Origin: an uncultured Burkholderiales bacterium | GTDB lineage: Bacteria > Pseudomonadota > Gammaproteobacteria > Burkholderiales > Burkholderiaceae_C | Length of the DNA stretch: 60,751 bases | Direction of reading: 5' to 3' | NCBI GenBank assembly: GCA_902825995.1 | Contig: CADEDE010000005.1 | Span: 1 to 60,751, forward strand | Shown: positions 37,796 to 46,353 of the stretch, piece after piece | Layout: the number at the start of each line of letters is the position of its first letter | How positions within the stretch are numbered: the stretch's first letter is position 1 | The notes under the pieces: model-generated | The model's database searches: none | Told to the model about the DNA's origin: nothing | The model's input: only the letters and a program-made list of their open reading frames with translations | Position numbers and translations under genes: made by a program

Positions 37796-38983
37796 ATGGC
37801 CACTTGGCGTCAATGGCATCTGTCTGCACTCTCGGCCATCGTTGGTGCGGCTCTGCTGGCCGCTTGCGGCGGCGGCGGCGATTCGGGGCCGACCACGACG
37901 CGCGTGGTGGTCTTCGGTGACAGCCTGTCGGACATGGGCGCCTACACGCCGGCCACACAGATTCCGCTGGGCCAGGCCGCAGGGGTGCCTCCCTTCTTTG
38001 GTGGCAAGTTCACCACCAATACGCATACCGGCTATACCGCCACCAGCAACTCCAGCACCGCCAATACCTGGGGCGAATGGGTCGCTGCGCGGCTGGGTGT
38101 TGCGATCACGCCGCACGAAGTGGGCTTCGGCCCGCAATCCGTCAAGTGCCCGGCCGCCGCCACCAGCCCGGCGCTGGCCAGCAGCTGCACCGGCTATGCC
38201 CAGGGCGGCTCGCGTGTGACCAGCCCGGCCGGTATCGGCAACCCGAACGGCAATGGCATCAACGGCGCGTCACCGGCCCCGATGACGCGCCCGATGACGA
38301 CCCAGGTGGCCGACCACCTGACGCGCTTCACAAGCTTCGGCGCCGGCGACATCGTCTTCGTCTATGGCGGCAACAACGACACCTTCGTGCAGTTCGGCGC
38401 GGTTGCACAGGGTCTGCCGTCGGCCACGGCGATTGCCAATGTGCAACAGGCCGCGGCCGAGTTGGCCGCGCTGGTGAAGACCCAGATTCTGGCCAAGGGG
38501 GCCACCCGGGTGGCGGTGATGAATCTGCCCGACGCTTCGGCGACGCCGGGTTTCCGCACCTTGCCAGATGCCAACAAGGCGCTGTTGACACAGCTATCGG
38601 CCGAGTTCAACACCGCGCTCGGGGCCGGCCTGGCGGGGGCCGCTGTGCAGATGATCGACGCCCGCGCGCTGACGGCGGCGGTATTGGCCGCCCCGGCGAG
38701 CTTTGGCATCGGCAACGTCACCGATGCGGCCTGCGATCCGGCCGCGATCAGCGCCTTTACGGCAGGCCGTGTGACGGATGGCTCTTCGCTGTTCTGCAAT
38801 GCGGCACCGGCGAGCCTGTTCGTCGCGCCGGTGCCCAACCTCAACAGTCTCAAGACCGGTGCCTCGGCCAGCACCTGGCTGTTCGCCGACGGCGTGCACC
38901 CGACCACGGCGGGGCACAAGATATTCGCCGACCAGGTCTTCGCCAAGCTGAAGGAATTCGACTGGATTCCGGCCAACCAGTGA
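37796..38983 (+). CDS. SGNH/GDSL hydrolase lipoprotein
   Basis: 395-residue secreted esterase/lipase-type hydrolase. The N-terminus has a lipobox (LLAAC then GGGG), so it should be anchored in the outer or inner membrane. Block I is VVFGDSLSD with S43 as nucleophile, block II is AQGGSRV, block III is YGGNND, and block V is DGVHPTTAGH with D365 and H368: a complete catalytic set. Six Cys may form disulfides. AAGGAG precedes the ATG at 37796. Substrate is unknown; similar domains act on short-chain esters and lipids. It is a tandem paralogue of the catalytically altered gene upstream. Confidence 0.9.
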   Translation: MATWRQWHLSALSAIVGAALLAACGGGGDSGPTTTRVVVFGDSLSDMGAYTPATQIPLGQAAGVPPFFGGKFTTNTHTGYTATSNSSTANTWGEWVAARLGVAITPHEVGFGPQSVKCPAAATSPALASSCTGYAQGGSRVTSPAGIGNPNGNGINGASPAPMTRPMTTQVADHLTRFTSFGAGDIVFVYGGNNDTFVQFGAVAQGLPSATAIANVQQAAAELAALVKTQILAKGATRVAVMNLPDASATPGFRTLPDANKALLTQLSAEFNTALGAGLAGAAVQMIDARALTAAVLAAPASFGIGNVTDAACDPAAISAFTAGRVTDGSSLFCNAAPASLFVAPVPNLNSLKTGASASTWLFADGVHPTTAGHKIFADQVFAKLKEFDWIPANQ

Positions 38984-39006
38984 GCGCTTGTGCGCTGGTG
39001 CGTTTT

Positions 39007-39279
39007 TCAGGCCCGTCGAGACAGGCGGATCTTCATGATCAGGATCGAGCCGGCCAGCGACAGCGTGACGGCGTTGGCCACCACCAGCGGCCAGGAACGG
39101 ATCAAGAGGCCATAGGCCAGCCAGAGCACGACGCCAGCCGTCATTGCGCCGTACATGCCCAGCGAGATGCCGCTCACATTGCGCGTGCGAAAGCTGAGCC
39201 AGGCCTGCGGCGCGAACGACAGTGTCGTCAGGCAGGCGGCGAGGTAGCCCAACAGTTCAACCCAGGCGGCGTTGCTCAT
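39007..39279 (-). CDS. SemiSWEET-type (PQ-loop) small transporter
   Basis: 90-residue membrane protein with three hydrophobic helices. The PQ-loop motif TTLSFAPQAW lies in helix 1 and its family partner regions ISLGMYGAMTAGVVLWLAYG and VVANAVTLSLAGSILIM follow. Bacterial SemiSWEETs dimerise to carry sugars across the inner membrane; the solute here is unknown. The ATG at 39279 overlaps the dacB stop by four bases. Confidence 0.9.
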   Translation of the reverse strand: MSNAAWVELLGYLAACLTTLSFAPQAWLSFRTRNVSGISLGMYGAMTAGVVLWLAYGLLIRSWPLVVANAVTLSLAGSILIMKIRLSRRA

Positions 39280-40766
39280 TGTGCTGTCCGTCGCTGAGGC
39301 GGGGTCGGACGCCGGGCGCGTTCACCGTCGTCGATGGCCCATTGCACCAGCGCATCGAGGGCCGGCTTGGCGGCGTTGGCATTCGGGTGGTTGACGATCG
39401 CGACCAGCACATAGCGCTGGCCGCTGGTGCCTAGCACATAGCCGGCCACGCCGGCCACGTCGCGCAGCGAGCCTGTTTTCAGGTGGGCCATGCCGGCGCT
39501 CGAATGGGCCCGGCGCAAGGTGCCATCGAGGCCGTTGACCGGCAGCGAGGCCATCAGCTCGGGCATCACCGGGCCGGACCAGGCGGCTTGCAGCACGCGC
39601 GCGAGCAGCGCCGCGGAGATCCGGGTCTGGCGCGACAGACCCGAACCGTTGTCGATGACCACGCCCTGAAGCGATTCCGGCGATTCGCCCAGGCGCTGCG
39701 CGAGCCATTGTCGCAGCGCCTCGCGGCCGGCTTCGGGTGTGACGCGCGTTGTGCCCGGGCGTTGCAATGCCAGCGTCAGCAACAGCTGCTGGGCCATCAC
39801 GTTGTTGCTGTATTTGTTGATGTCGCGCACCACCTCGGCCAGCGCCGGCGAAGTCATCTCGAAGCTCGGTTTCAGATCCTCGGGCGCCGGGCCCTCGCGC
39901 ACGCTGCCCGCCAGGCGCCCGCCGGCATCGCGCCACAGGGTGGCCAGCAGGCGCGATGCATAAAGCTTCGCGTCGGGGTAGGCCAGCGGCCAGACGCGCT
40001 CGCCGCAGGCCAGCGGGTAGGCGCCGGCAAAACGCATGCGCTCGCTGTCGCCGGGCGAGGCTTTCAAGGCCGCGCGCCAGTCGTTGCACGGGCCGTTGCC
40101 GAGCGGCACGCTGGCATCGACCCGCAAGCCCTGCAAGGCCGGTTCGGCCGAGACCCGGGCGACGCCGTTCGCGGCATCGGGGGTGAAGGTGTAGAGCACG
40201 GCGTTCAGGTTCAGCAGCAACGCCTGCGCGCGCACGTTGTACGGCCGCAGCGGTTCGTTGTCGAACTCGGCCAGCGAGGCCTCGGGCACGTCGAAGGCGC
40301 TCTGGTCGAGCACGATATCGCCGCGGATTTCGACCAGACCCATCTGGCGCAGGCGCTGCACCAGCAGCCACAGGCGTTCGAGCGTGAGCTTGGGGTCGCC
40401 GCGGCCCTGGATATGGACGTTGCCGTCGAATACACCGGCTTGCGCACCGCTGCCCAGGCGGCCAGACAACCAGACCGGCGTTTTCCAGCTGAAGGCCGGG
40501 CCGAGCTGGTCGAGCGCGGCATAGGTCGTCAAGAGCTTGGCCAGCGAGGCCGGGTTGACCGGGTTTTGCGCATTCAGCGTCAGCCGCGTGGCACCGCTGC
40601 CAGCCTCCTGGATCAGGATAGCGACGGCGTCCTGCGGCACGCGTGCCCGTTGCAGGGCCTGCTCGATCTCGGGCGCCAGAACCTTGGCGCGTGCGGCTGC
40701 CGGGGAAAGTGCCAGGGCGCACAGGCCCAACAGGGTGAAAGCGAGCCGGAACAAGCGCGAAAACAT
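39276..40766 (-). CDS. dacB: D-alanyl-D-alanine carboxypeptidase/endopeptidase (PBP4)
   Basis: Periplasmic class C low-molecular-weight penicillin-binding protein that trims peptide stems and cuts crosslinks. 496 residues with an N-terminal signal peptide (LALSPAAARA end). The SxxK motif is PASLAKLLT, the SxN motif KYSNNVMAQ, and the third box HLKTGSL. It is divergent from tsaB with only 43 bases between starts, and cotranscribed with the small SemiSWEET gene. Confidence 0.95.
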   Translation of the reverse strand: MFSRLFRLAFTLLGLCALALSPAAARAKVLAPEIEQALQRARVPQDAVAILIQEAGSGATRLTLNAQNPVNPASLAKLLTTYAALDQLGPAFSWKTPVWLSGRLGSGAQAGVFDGNVHIQGRGDPKLTLERLWLLVQRLRQMGLVEIRGDIVLDQSAFDVPEASLAEFDNEPLRPYNVRAQALLLNLNAVLYTFTPDAANGVARVSAEPALQGLRVDASVPLGNGPCNDWRAALKASPGDSERMRFAGAYPLACGERVWPLAYPDAKLYASRLLATLWRDAGGRLAGSVREGPAPEDLKPSFEMTSPALAEVVRDINKYSNNVMAQQLLLTLALQRPGTTRVTPEAGREALRQWLAQRLGESPESLQGVVIDNGSGLSRQTRISAALLARVLQAAWSGPVMPELMASLPVNGLDGTLRRAHSSAGMAHLKTGSLRDVAGVAGYVLGTSGQRYVLVAIVNHPNANAAKPALDALVQWAIDDGERARRPTPPQRRTAQ

Positions 40767-40797
40767 GGGTTCGATGATCGCATGCAGGGTGCCGTCT

Positions 40798-40803
40798 TAC
40801 ACT
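40798..40803 (+). promoter_or_regulatory. -10-like TACACT adjacent to the tsaB start
   Basis: TACACT ends 6 bases before the tsaB ATG, placing the likely transcription start on the A of the start codon. It lies in the 43-base dacB-tsaB divergent gap, where room for a full leader is lacking. No good -35 was found. Confidence 0.4.
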
Positions 40804-40809
40804 GACCCC

Positions 40810-41553
40810 ATGCTCTCTGCGTCCGCGCCAAGCCACCGCCGCAACCCACGCCTGCTGGCGCTGGACACGGCCACCGAGCGTATCGCCGTGGCGCTGGTCG
40901 ATGGCGATCGGCAATGGCTGGCCGACGAGGCCGGCGGTGCGCTGGCCTCGCAGCGCCTGCTGCCGCGGGTCTTTGCGTTGCTCGGCCGCGCCGGGCTCGC
41001 GCTGGCCGATCTCGACGCCATCGCTTTTGGCCGCGGCCCGGGCGCCTTCACCGGCCTGCGCAGCGCCTGCTCGGTGGCGCAGGGCCTGGCCTTCGGCGCC
41101 GGCCTGCCGGTGCTGGCCATCGACAGCCTGGCACTGATCGCCGAAGACGCTTTCGCACAGCATCCGGCGAGTGAGATCTGGGTCGCGATGGACGCGCGCA
41201 TGGGCCAGGTCTATGCCGCTGCCTACCGCCGCCATGGCGAGCACTGGCAGGGGCTGCATGCCCCCGCGCTGTGGACCCTGGCCGCATTGGCCGAGGCCTG
41301 GCGCTGCCAGCCACCGGTGTGCATTGCCGGCTCGGCACTCGAAGTTTTCGGCCCGCGCCTGCCGACGGGAGCGGCCTCTTGCATCGCCACGCCGCACGAC
41401 CGCGCCGCGGCGCTGGCGCGGTTGGCGCGAGCGGCCTGGCAGCGCGGCGAAGCACTCGATGCTGCGCTGGCGTTGCCACTGTATTTGCGCGACAAGGTGG
41501 CGCTGACGACGGCCGAGCGCGAAGCGGCGGCCTTGGCCAAGGCCAGTGCATGA
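40810..41553 (+). CDS. tsaB: tRNA threonylcarbamoyladenosine biosynthesis protein TsaB
   Basis: ASKHA-fold partner of TsaD in t6A37 modification; 247 residues. Starts with LLALDTATERIAVAL and has the family segment FGRGPGAFTGLRSACSVAQGL. It has no Shine-Dalgarno site and begins just after a -10-like box, suggesting a leaderless message. Overlaps rimI by ATGA; the tsaB-rimI pair is widespread. TsaD is not in the window. Confidence 0.95.
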   Translation: MLSASAPSHRRNPRLLALDTATERIAVALVDGDRQWLADEAGGALASQRLLPRVFALLGRAGLALADLDAIAFGRGPGAFTGLRSACSVAQGLAFGAGLPVLAIDSLALIAEDAFAQHPASEIWVAMDARMGQVYAAAYRRHGEHWQGLHAPALWTLAALAEAWRCQPPVCIAGSALEVFGPRLPTGAASCIATPHDRAAALARLARAAWQRGEALDAALALPLYLRDKVALTTAEREAAALAKASA

Positions 41554-42053
41554 GTGCGCTGCTGCAATTCAATGCCGCGTCTGCGCCGCAGCGCGAGCCG
41601 ATGACGGTGGCCGATCTGGATGCCGTGCTGGGGATCGAGAACCTCGTCTATGAATTTCCCTGGACCCGCGGCAACTTCATCGACTCGCTGGCGGCCGGCT
41701 ACGCTGCGCAGGTGTTGCGGCGGGCCGATGGCGAGTTGTGCGCCTACTGCGTGACGATGACCGGCGTGCAGGAAATGCACCTGCTGAACCTGAGCGTCGC
41801 GCCGGCCTGGCAGCACCGCGGCCTGGGGCGTGGGCTGCTCGATGCCTTGGCGGCCGACTGCCGCGCGGCCGACGCCTTGTGGCTGTGGCTCGAGGTGCGC
41901 GAGAGCAACCGGCGTGCGCGCGAGATCTATCGGCAATATGGCTTCGAACAGGTCGGCTGGCGCCGCAGTTACTACCCGGCAGCCGCCGGCCGGCGCGAAG
42001 ACGCCTGCGTGCTGCGCCTGCCCACCGGCGGGAGTCGCGATGCGCTGGACTGA
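41550..42053 (+). CDS. rimI: ribosomal protein S18 alanine N-acetyltransferase
   Basis: GNAT acetyltransferase of 167 residues. The acetyl-CoA loop is VAPAWQHRGLGRGLL and the C-terminal motif VRESNRRAREIYRQYGFEQVG is typical of RimI, which acetylates the N-terminal Ala of S18. Its start overlaps tsaB and its end overlaps the udg start by 14 bases. Tight coupling fits a single operon. Confidence 0.93.
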   Translation: MSALLQFNAASAPQREPMTVADLDAVLGIENLVYEFPWTRGNFIDSLAAGYAAQVLRRADGELCAYCVTMTGVQEMHLLNLSVAPAWQHRGLGRGLLDALAADCRAADALWLWLEVRESNRRAREIYRQYGFEQVGWRRSYYPAAAGRREDACVLRLPTGGSRDALD

Positions 42054-42894
42054 ACGCCAGCGCGCGATGTTGCAAGCCATTGGCGTGCGCTTGTTCGAAC
42101 GCGAGGCGCAGCCCGCGGCAGCGCGACCTCCCGTTCGCACCGAGCCTGTCGAGGTGCAGGCTTCGACAAGCTCAGCCCGAACGGTGCCTGTCGCGCTCGA
42201 GGAAACGCCGGGCCGCTCCCAAGTTTCCTTGACCCCCTCGGGGGGCCTGACGCGAAGCGGCAGGTCTGGAGGCGTTCAACAGACCGTCGAACGGGTCGCC
42301 GTTGTGCCGCGCCCCGACACCTCGACCCTCGACTGGGACGCGCTGCGCAGCGCCGTGGCCGATTGCCAGGCCTGCGCGCTGGCCCAGTCGCGCCAGCGAA
42401 CGGTCTTCGGTGTCGGCCATCGGCAGGCCCACTGGATGATCGTCGGCGAAGCGCCGGGCGAGCAGGAAGACCGCCAGGGCGAACCCTTCGTCGGCACTGC
42501 CGGGCAGTTGCTCGACAACATGCTGCACGCCTTGGGCCTGACGCGCGACGAGGCGCCGCCCGAGCGCCAGGTCTTCATCGTCAACACGCTGAAGTGCCGG
42601 CCGCCGAAAAACCGCAACCCCGAGGCGGCCGAGACCGCGCAATGTGCGCCCTTCCTCGAACGCCAGATCGCGCTGGTGCAGCCGCGCATCATCCTGGCCA
42701 TGGGCCGCTTCGCGGCGCAGGCCCTGTTGGCCAGCGACGAGCCGTTGGGCAGACTGCGCGGGCGCATGCACCAGTACCACGGCGTGCCGGTGGTCGTGAC
42801 CTACCACCCGGCCTACCTGCTGCGCAGCCCGGCCGACAAGGCCCGCGCCTGGGAAGATCTGTGTCTGGCGGCCACGGTCGTGCCAGGCGGGTGA
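42040..42894 (+). CDS. family 4-type uracil-DNA glycosylase with repeat-derived linker
   Basis: 284 residues. Removes uracil from DNA; the iron-sulfur type has Cys ligands seen as CQAC and, later, TLKCRPP and ETAQC. Motif A is IVGEAPGEQEDRQGEPFVG and the later motif is TYHPAYLLR. The ATG at 42040 (MRWTERQRAML, GGGAG upstream) gives a short N-terminal helix. Between it and the catalytic core, residues about 31-80 are encoded by two different dispersed repeat elements (42131-42184 and 42199-42280), read in frame, forming a presumably disordered linker. It overlaps rimI by 14 bases. Confidence 0.93.
   Translation: MRWTERQRAMLQAIGVRLFEREAQPAAARPPVRTEPVEVQASTSSARTVPVALEETPGRSQVSLTPSGGLTRSGRSGGVQQTVERVAVVPRPDTSTLDWDALRSAVADCQACALAQSRQRTVFGVGHRQAHWMIVGEAPGEQEDRQGEPFVGTAGQLLDNMLHALGLTRDEAPPERQVFIVNTLKCRPPKNRNPEAAETAQCAPFLERQIALVQPRIILAMGRFAAQALLASDEPLGRLRGRMHQYHGVPVVVTYHPAYLLRSPADKARAWEDLCLAATVVPGG
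42131..42184. repeat. REP-like palindrome inside udg
   Basis: Imperfect inverted repeat: the left arm starts CCGTTCGCACCGAGCCTGTC and the right arm ends GACAAGCTCAGCCCGAACGG, about 23 bases each. This is the common betaproteobacterial intergenic palindrome family (ccgttcg...gtcgaag). It is translated as VRTEPVEVQASTSSARTV in the udg linker. A variant occurs at 46284-46341. Confidence 0.8.
42199..42280. repeat. dispersed G/C-rich repeat inside udg
   Basis: Begins GAGGAAACGCCGGGCCGC and includes CCCCCTCGGGGGGC and GCGAAGCGGC. It aligns with 60077-60158 over about 82 bases with few changes and more loosely with 7664-7730. It is read in frame as part of the udg linker (EETPGRSQVSLTPSGGLTRS). Confidence 0.8.
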
Positions 42895-42898
42895 GGCG

Positions 42899-45310
42899 AT
42901 GAGCGAGGCCCGACCTGAAACCCCGTGCCATCGGCGCTGCGCCGATGACGCGCAACCCGACTGGCAATTGCTGCCCTCGCCGGTGCTGGTGCTCACCACA
43001 GCCGGTGATGCCACCGCGGTCAACTGCGCGTTCAGCGATCTCACCGGCCTGGCCGCCGAGGCTGCGCGCGGCGCTGGCTGGCGTTCGGTGCTTGGCGCCG
43101 AAGCGCTCGCGCCGCTGCACGAGGCGCTCGCGGCCAGGCGTGATTTCACGCTGCAACTGGCGCTGCGCCGGGTCGGCAGCGCGGCGGCAGCCGAGGCCCG
43201 GGTCGATTGCAGCGCGCGCTGGCTGCCGTTGGCCGAGCGCTACCTGTGCCAGCTGCACGATGTCTCGGCGGTGCGCATGGCCGAAGCTGGCGCACGCGAG
43301 CAGGCGCAGCAGTTGCGCCTGGTCGCCAACAGCGTACCGGCGCTGATGGCGCTGTACGCCGCCGACGACTACCGCTGCCTGTTCGCCAATGCCGGCTACG
43401 CCAAGACCTTCGGCCATACCGAGCAGTCGATCCTGGGCCAGACTTTCGAGCAGATCATCGGCGCCGATGCGGCACGAATGGTCAAGCCGTTTGTCGATGA
43501 GGTGCATCGGCACGGCCGCCCGACGCGCTACGAGCGCCAGCTGACGACGCCCCAGGGCCGGCAATGGATCGACGTCCAGATGGTGCCGCACCTGGCCGAA
43601 GACGGCAAAGTGCTGGCGGCCTTCGTGCTCATCACCGACATCACCAGCCACCGCGAGGCCGAGCGCGCGGTGCGCGAGTCCGAGGAGCGCCTGGGCAAGT
43701 TCATGCAGGCCAGCGTGGAGGGCATCGTTTTCCACAAGGACGGCATCGTCACCGACGCCAACCCGCCGATCCTGGCCCTGATGGGTTACACGCTGGACGA
43801 AATCGTCGGGCGCAAGAACCTCGAGTTCATCGCGCCGGAGCAGGTGCCGAAGGTGCTGGAGGTGATGGCCAGTGGCGCCGAAACCACCTACGAAAGCGTG
43901 CTGCTGCACAAGGACGGCCTGCGTATCCCGGTCGAATTCATCGTGCGCACGATCGAGCGCGGCGGTGAAAAGCTGCGCATGACGATCGTGCGCGACCTGC
44001 GCGATCGCGAGGCCGCCCGCTCGCACATCTACCACCTGGCGCACCACGATGCGCTGACCGGGCTGCTCAATCGCATGGCCTTCATGGAGCGGCTCGAAGT
44101 GCTGATGGGCAGCGGCCGTTCCGGCGACGCCGAGGGCGCATTGCTGTTCATCGACCTCGACCAGTTCAAGCGCGTCAATGATTCCCTCGGCCACCTGGCC
44201 GGCGACGTGCTGCTGCAAACCCTGGCCCAGCGCCTGAAGCAATTGCTGCGCGGCAGCGACCTGGTGGCGCGCTTCGGCGGCGACGAGTTCCTGGTCCTGC
44301 TGCCCGGCGCGCTGCCGCTGGCCGACGTGCAGGAGGTGGCCAGGAAGGTGCTCGTTTCGTTTGCCGCGCCGCTGCTGCTGGAGGGGCGCTCGATTTCGGT
44401 CACGCCCTCGGTGGGCATCGCGCTGTACCCGCTGCATGCCGCCACGCCGGCCGAGTTGATCCGCTGCGCCGACGCGGCGATGTACGCGGCCAAGCAGCAG
44501 GGCCGCGCCACCCAGCGCTGCTACGACCCCGAGCTGGGCCAGCGCGCCTTGGCGGCGCTGGAGCTCGAATCGCAATTGACGCAGGCGGTCACGCGCGGCG
44601 AGTTCGTGCTGCACTACCAGCCCCAGGTGCGGGCCGGCGACGGCGTGCTGGTTGGCGCCGAGGCCCTGATTCGCTGGCGTCACCCGACCCGTGGCCTGGT
44701 CGAGCCGGACGATTTCATTCCCCTGGTCGAACAGCATCGCCTGGTGATGCCGATCGGCCAGTGGGTGCTGCGCGAGGCTGTGCGTGCGGCCCGGCGCTGG
44801 CAATGGGCCGGGCGCGCACTGTCGGTGTCGGTGAATGTGTCGTCGCTGCAATTCCGCGACGCCGGCTTCGGCGCCAGCGTGGCCCAGGTCTTGCGCGAGG
44901 AAGGCCTGGCCGGCGAGTGGCTCGAGCTCGAAATCACCGAGCGCATGCTGATGGAAGACATCGACGCCGTGTCGGCCACGCTGGCCGACCTGAAGGCCCT
45001 GGGCGTGCGCATCGCGATCGACGATTTCGGCACGGGCTACTCGTCGCTCGGACGGCTGAACCGCCTGCCGATCGACCGCATCAAGATCGATCGCAGTTTT
45101 GTGCAGGGCCTGCCCGACAACACCGGCCATGCGGCCATCGCCAGGGCCATCGTCATGTTGGCGCAGAGCCTGGGCCTGGCCACGATTGCCGAGGGCGTTG
45201 AAACCGCAGCGCAGCGCGATTTCCTGGTCGCGCTGGGTTGCGAGCAGTTGCAGGGTCAGTTGTTCGGCGCGCCGCGCGCCGACGACAGGTTCGCGGCGAC
45301 TGTCGCGTGA
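42899..45310 (+). CDS. PAS-GGDEF-EAL cyclic-di-GMP protein
   Basis: 803-residue, apparently soluble protein. An N-terminal degenerate PAS region is followed by two clearer PAS domains (about 140-260 and 265-390), then GGDEF (460-464, in RFGGDEFLVLL) and EAL (588-590, in GAEALIRWRHP). An RxxD product-inhibition site stands exactly five residues before GGDEF, and EAL metal motifs EITERML and DDFGTGYSSL are intact. Both cyclase and phosphodiesterase activities are possible; PAS input would set the balance. It starts 5 bases after udg and overlaps the EamA gene, linking signalling with the tsaB operon. Confidence 0.93.
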   Translation: MSEARPETPCHRRCADDAQPDWQLLPSPVLVLTTAGDATAVNCAFSDLTGLAAEAARGAGWRSVLGAEALAPLHEALAARRDFTLQLALRRVGSAAAAEARVDCSARWLPLAERYLCQLHDVSAVRMAEAGAREQAQQLRLVANSVPALMALYAADDYRCLFANAGYAKTFGHTEQSILGQTFEQIIGADAARMVKPFVDEVHRHGRPTRYERQLTTPQGRQWIDVQMVPHLAEDGKVLAAFVLITDITSHREAERAVRESEERLGKFMQASVEGIVFHKDGIVTDANPPILALMGYTLDEIVGRKNLEFIAPEQVPKVLEVMASGAETTYESVLLHKDGLRIPVEFIVRTIERGGEKLRMTIVRDLRDREAARSHIYHLAHHDALTGLLNRMAFMERLEVLMGSGRSGDAEGALLFIDLDQFKRVNDSLGHLAGDVLLQTLAQRLKQLLRGSDLVARFGGDEFLVLLPGALPLADVQEVARKVLVSFAAPLLLEGRSISVTPSVGIALYPLHAATPAELIRCADAAMYAAKQQGRATQRCYDPELGQRALAALELESQLTQAVTRGEFVLHYQPQVRAGDGVLVGAEALIRWRHPTRGLVEPDDFIPLVEQHRLVMPIGQWVLREAVRAARRWQWAGRALSVSVNVSSLQFRDAGFGASVAQVLREEGLAGEWLELEITERMLMEDIDAVSATLADLKALGVRIAIDDFGTGYSSLGRLNRLPIDRIKIDRSFVQGLPDNTGHAAIARAIVMLAQSLGLATIAEGVETAAQRDFLVALGCEQLQGQLFGAPRADDRFAATVA

Positions 45311-46266
45311 GCCCGCCGGATCGCCCCAAGGGCGAATTTGCGCGCGCGCAGCCCGGCGCCAGCCTGACGACGGTTCGCAGTCCCGCCGCCAACGCGCGCC
45401 TGGCCCGCGCCCTGATTTTCGTCGCCCCGGCACTGTGGAGCGTGAACTACCTGGTCGCGCGCTGGGCGCCCGGCGTGATCGCGCCGCACATGCTGGCCCT
45501 GGCGCGCTGGGGCGTGGCCGTGCTGCTGCTCGGCGCTTTTTGCTGGCGTGAACTGGTCGCCAAGCGGCACCTGATCCGTGCCGAGGCGGCGCACTTCATC
45601 GTGCTCGGCGCCCTCGGCATGTGGGTCTGTGGCGCCTTCGTCTATATCGGCGGTCGCAGCACCCTGGCGGTCAATATCGGCCTGCTCTACGCCGTCGCGC
45701 CGGTGCTGATTGCGCTGGCGTCGGCGCTGTGGCTGCGCGAGGCTTTCGGCGCGCTGCAGGGGCTGGGGGTGGCGCTGGCGCTGGCCGGTGTGCTGCACAT
45801 CCTGTTCAAGGGCGACTGGGCGGCGGTGCTGCAGGTCGGCATCAACCCGGGCGATCTGTGGATCGCTGTGGCCGTACTGTGCTGGACGGCCTACTCGCTG
45901 CTGCTGCGCGCCTGGCCGTCGGTTTTCGGTGCGCTGGCGCGGTTGACCCTGATCGCCTGCGGCGGTGTGCTGGTGCTGATCCCGTTGACCGTCTGGGAGG
46001 CGCTTTACTGGCTGCCCTCGACGCTGTCGTGGCGAAGCGCCGGCCTGGTGATCGCCGCAGCCGTGCTGCCCGGCGCCGCGGCGTATGGCGCCTACTCGTT
46101 CATGCAGCGCGTGCTGGGTGCGGCGCGGGTGGCGGCTGTGCTGTACCTCGGGCCGCTGTACAGCGCTGCCGTCGGCTGGGCCGTGCTCGGCGAACGCATC
46201 GAGACCTTTCACGCCGTTGGCGCACTCTTGATCCTGCCAGGGATTTGGTTGTCGACCCGGCGTTGA
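45307..46266 (+). CDS. EamA/DMT-family transporter
   Basis: 319-residue inner-membrane protein with about ten hydrophobic helices in two EamA repeats (ALWSVNYLVARWAPGVIAPH in the first; LWIAVAVLCWTAYSLLLRAW beginning the second). Family members export amino acids or other small metabolites. The start is GTG at 45307, overlapping the stop of the GGDEF-EAL gene by GTGA. A basic 35-residue N-terminus precedes the first helix. It is the last gene of the tsaB operon, ended by a REP-like hairpin. Confidence 0.9.
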   Translation: MSPPDRPKGEFARAQPGASLTTVRSPAANARLARALIFVAPALWSVNYLVARWAPGVIAPHMLALARWGVAVLLLGAFCWRELVAKRHLIRAEAAHFIVLGALGMWVCGAFVYIGGRSTLAVNIGLLYAVAPVLIALASALWLREAFGALQGLGVALALAGVLHILFKGDWAAVLQVGINPGDLWIAVAVLCWTAYSLLLRAWPSVFGALARLTLIACGGVLVLIPLTVWEALYWLPSTLSWRSAGLVIAAAVLPGAAAYGAYSFMQRVLGAARVAAVLYLGPLYSAAVGWAVLGERIETFHAVGALLILPGIWLSTRR

Positions 46267-46283
46267 GGCGCTGCGCATTGCGG

Positions 46284-46341
46284 GCTGAGGTATCGAAGCC
46301 CTTGCGTGACCCTGCGATACCTCAGCTCAGGGCGAACGGGT
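46284..46341. repeat. REP-like hairpin between convergent genes
   Basis: GCTGAGGTATCG (46284-46295) pairs perfectly with CGATACCTCAGC (46315-46326) around a 19-base loop. CTCAGGGCGAACGG follows, matching the end of the palindrome family seen in udg. It lies between the EamA and DUF2145 genes and may stop transcription from both sides. Confidence 0.7.
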
Positions 46342-46353
46342 GCAAAAACGCTA

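Noticed and set aside
42131-42280. Idea that udg is a broken gene because of inserted repeats
   Set aside because: The frame stays open and all catalytic and iron-sulfur motifs lie downstream in the same frame with a good start upstream.
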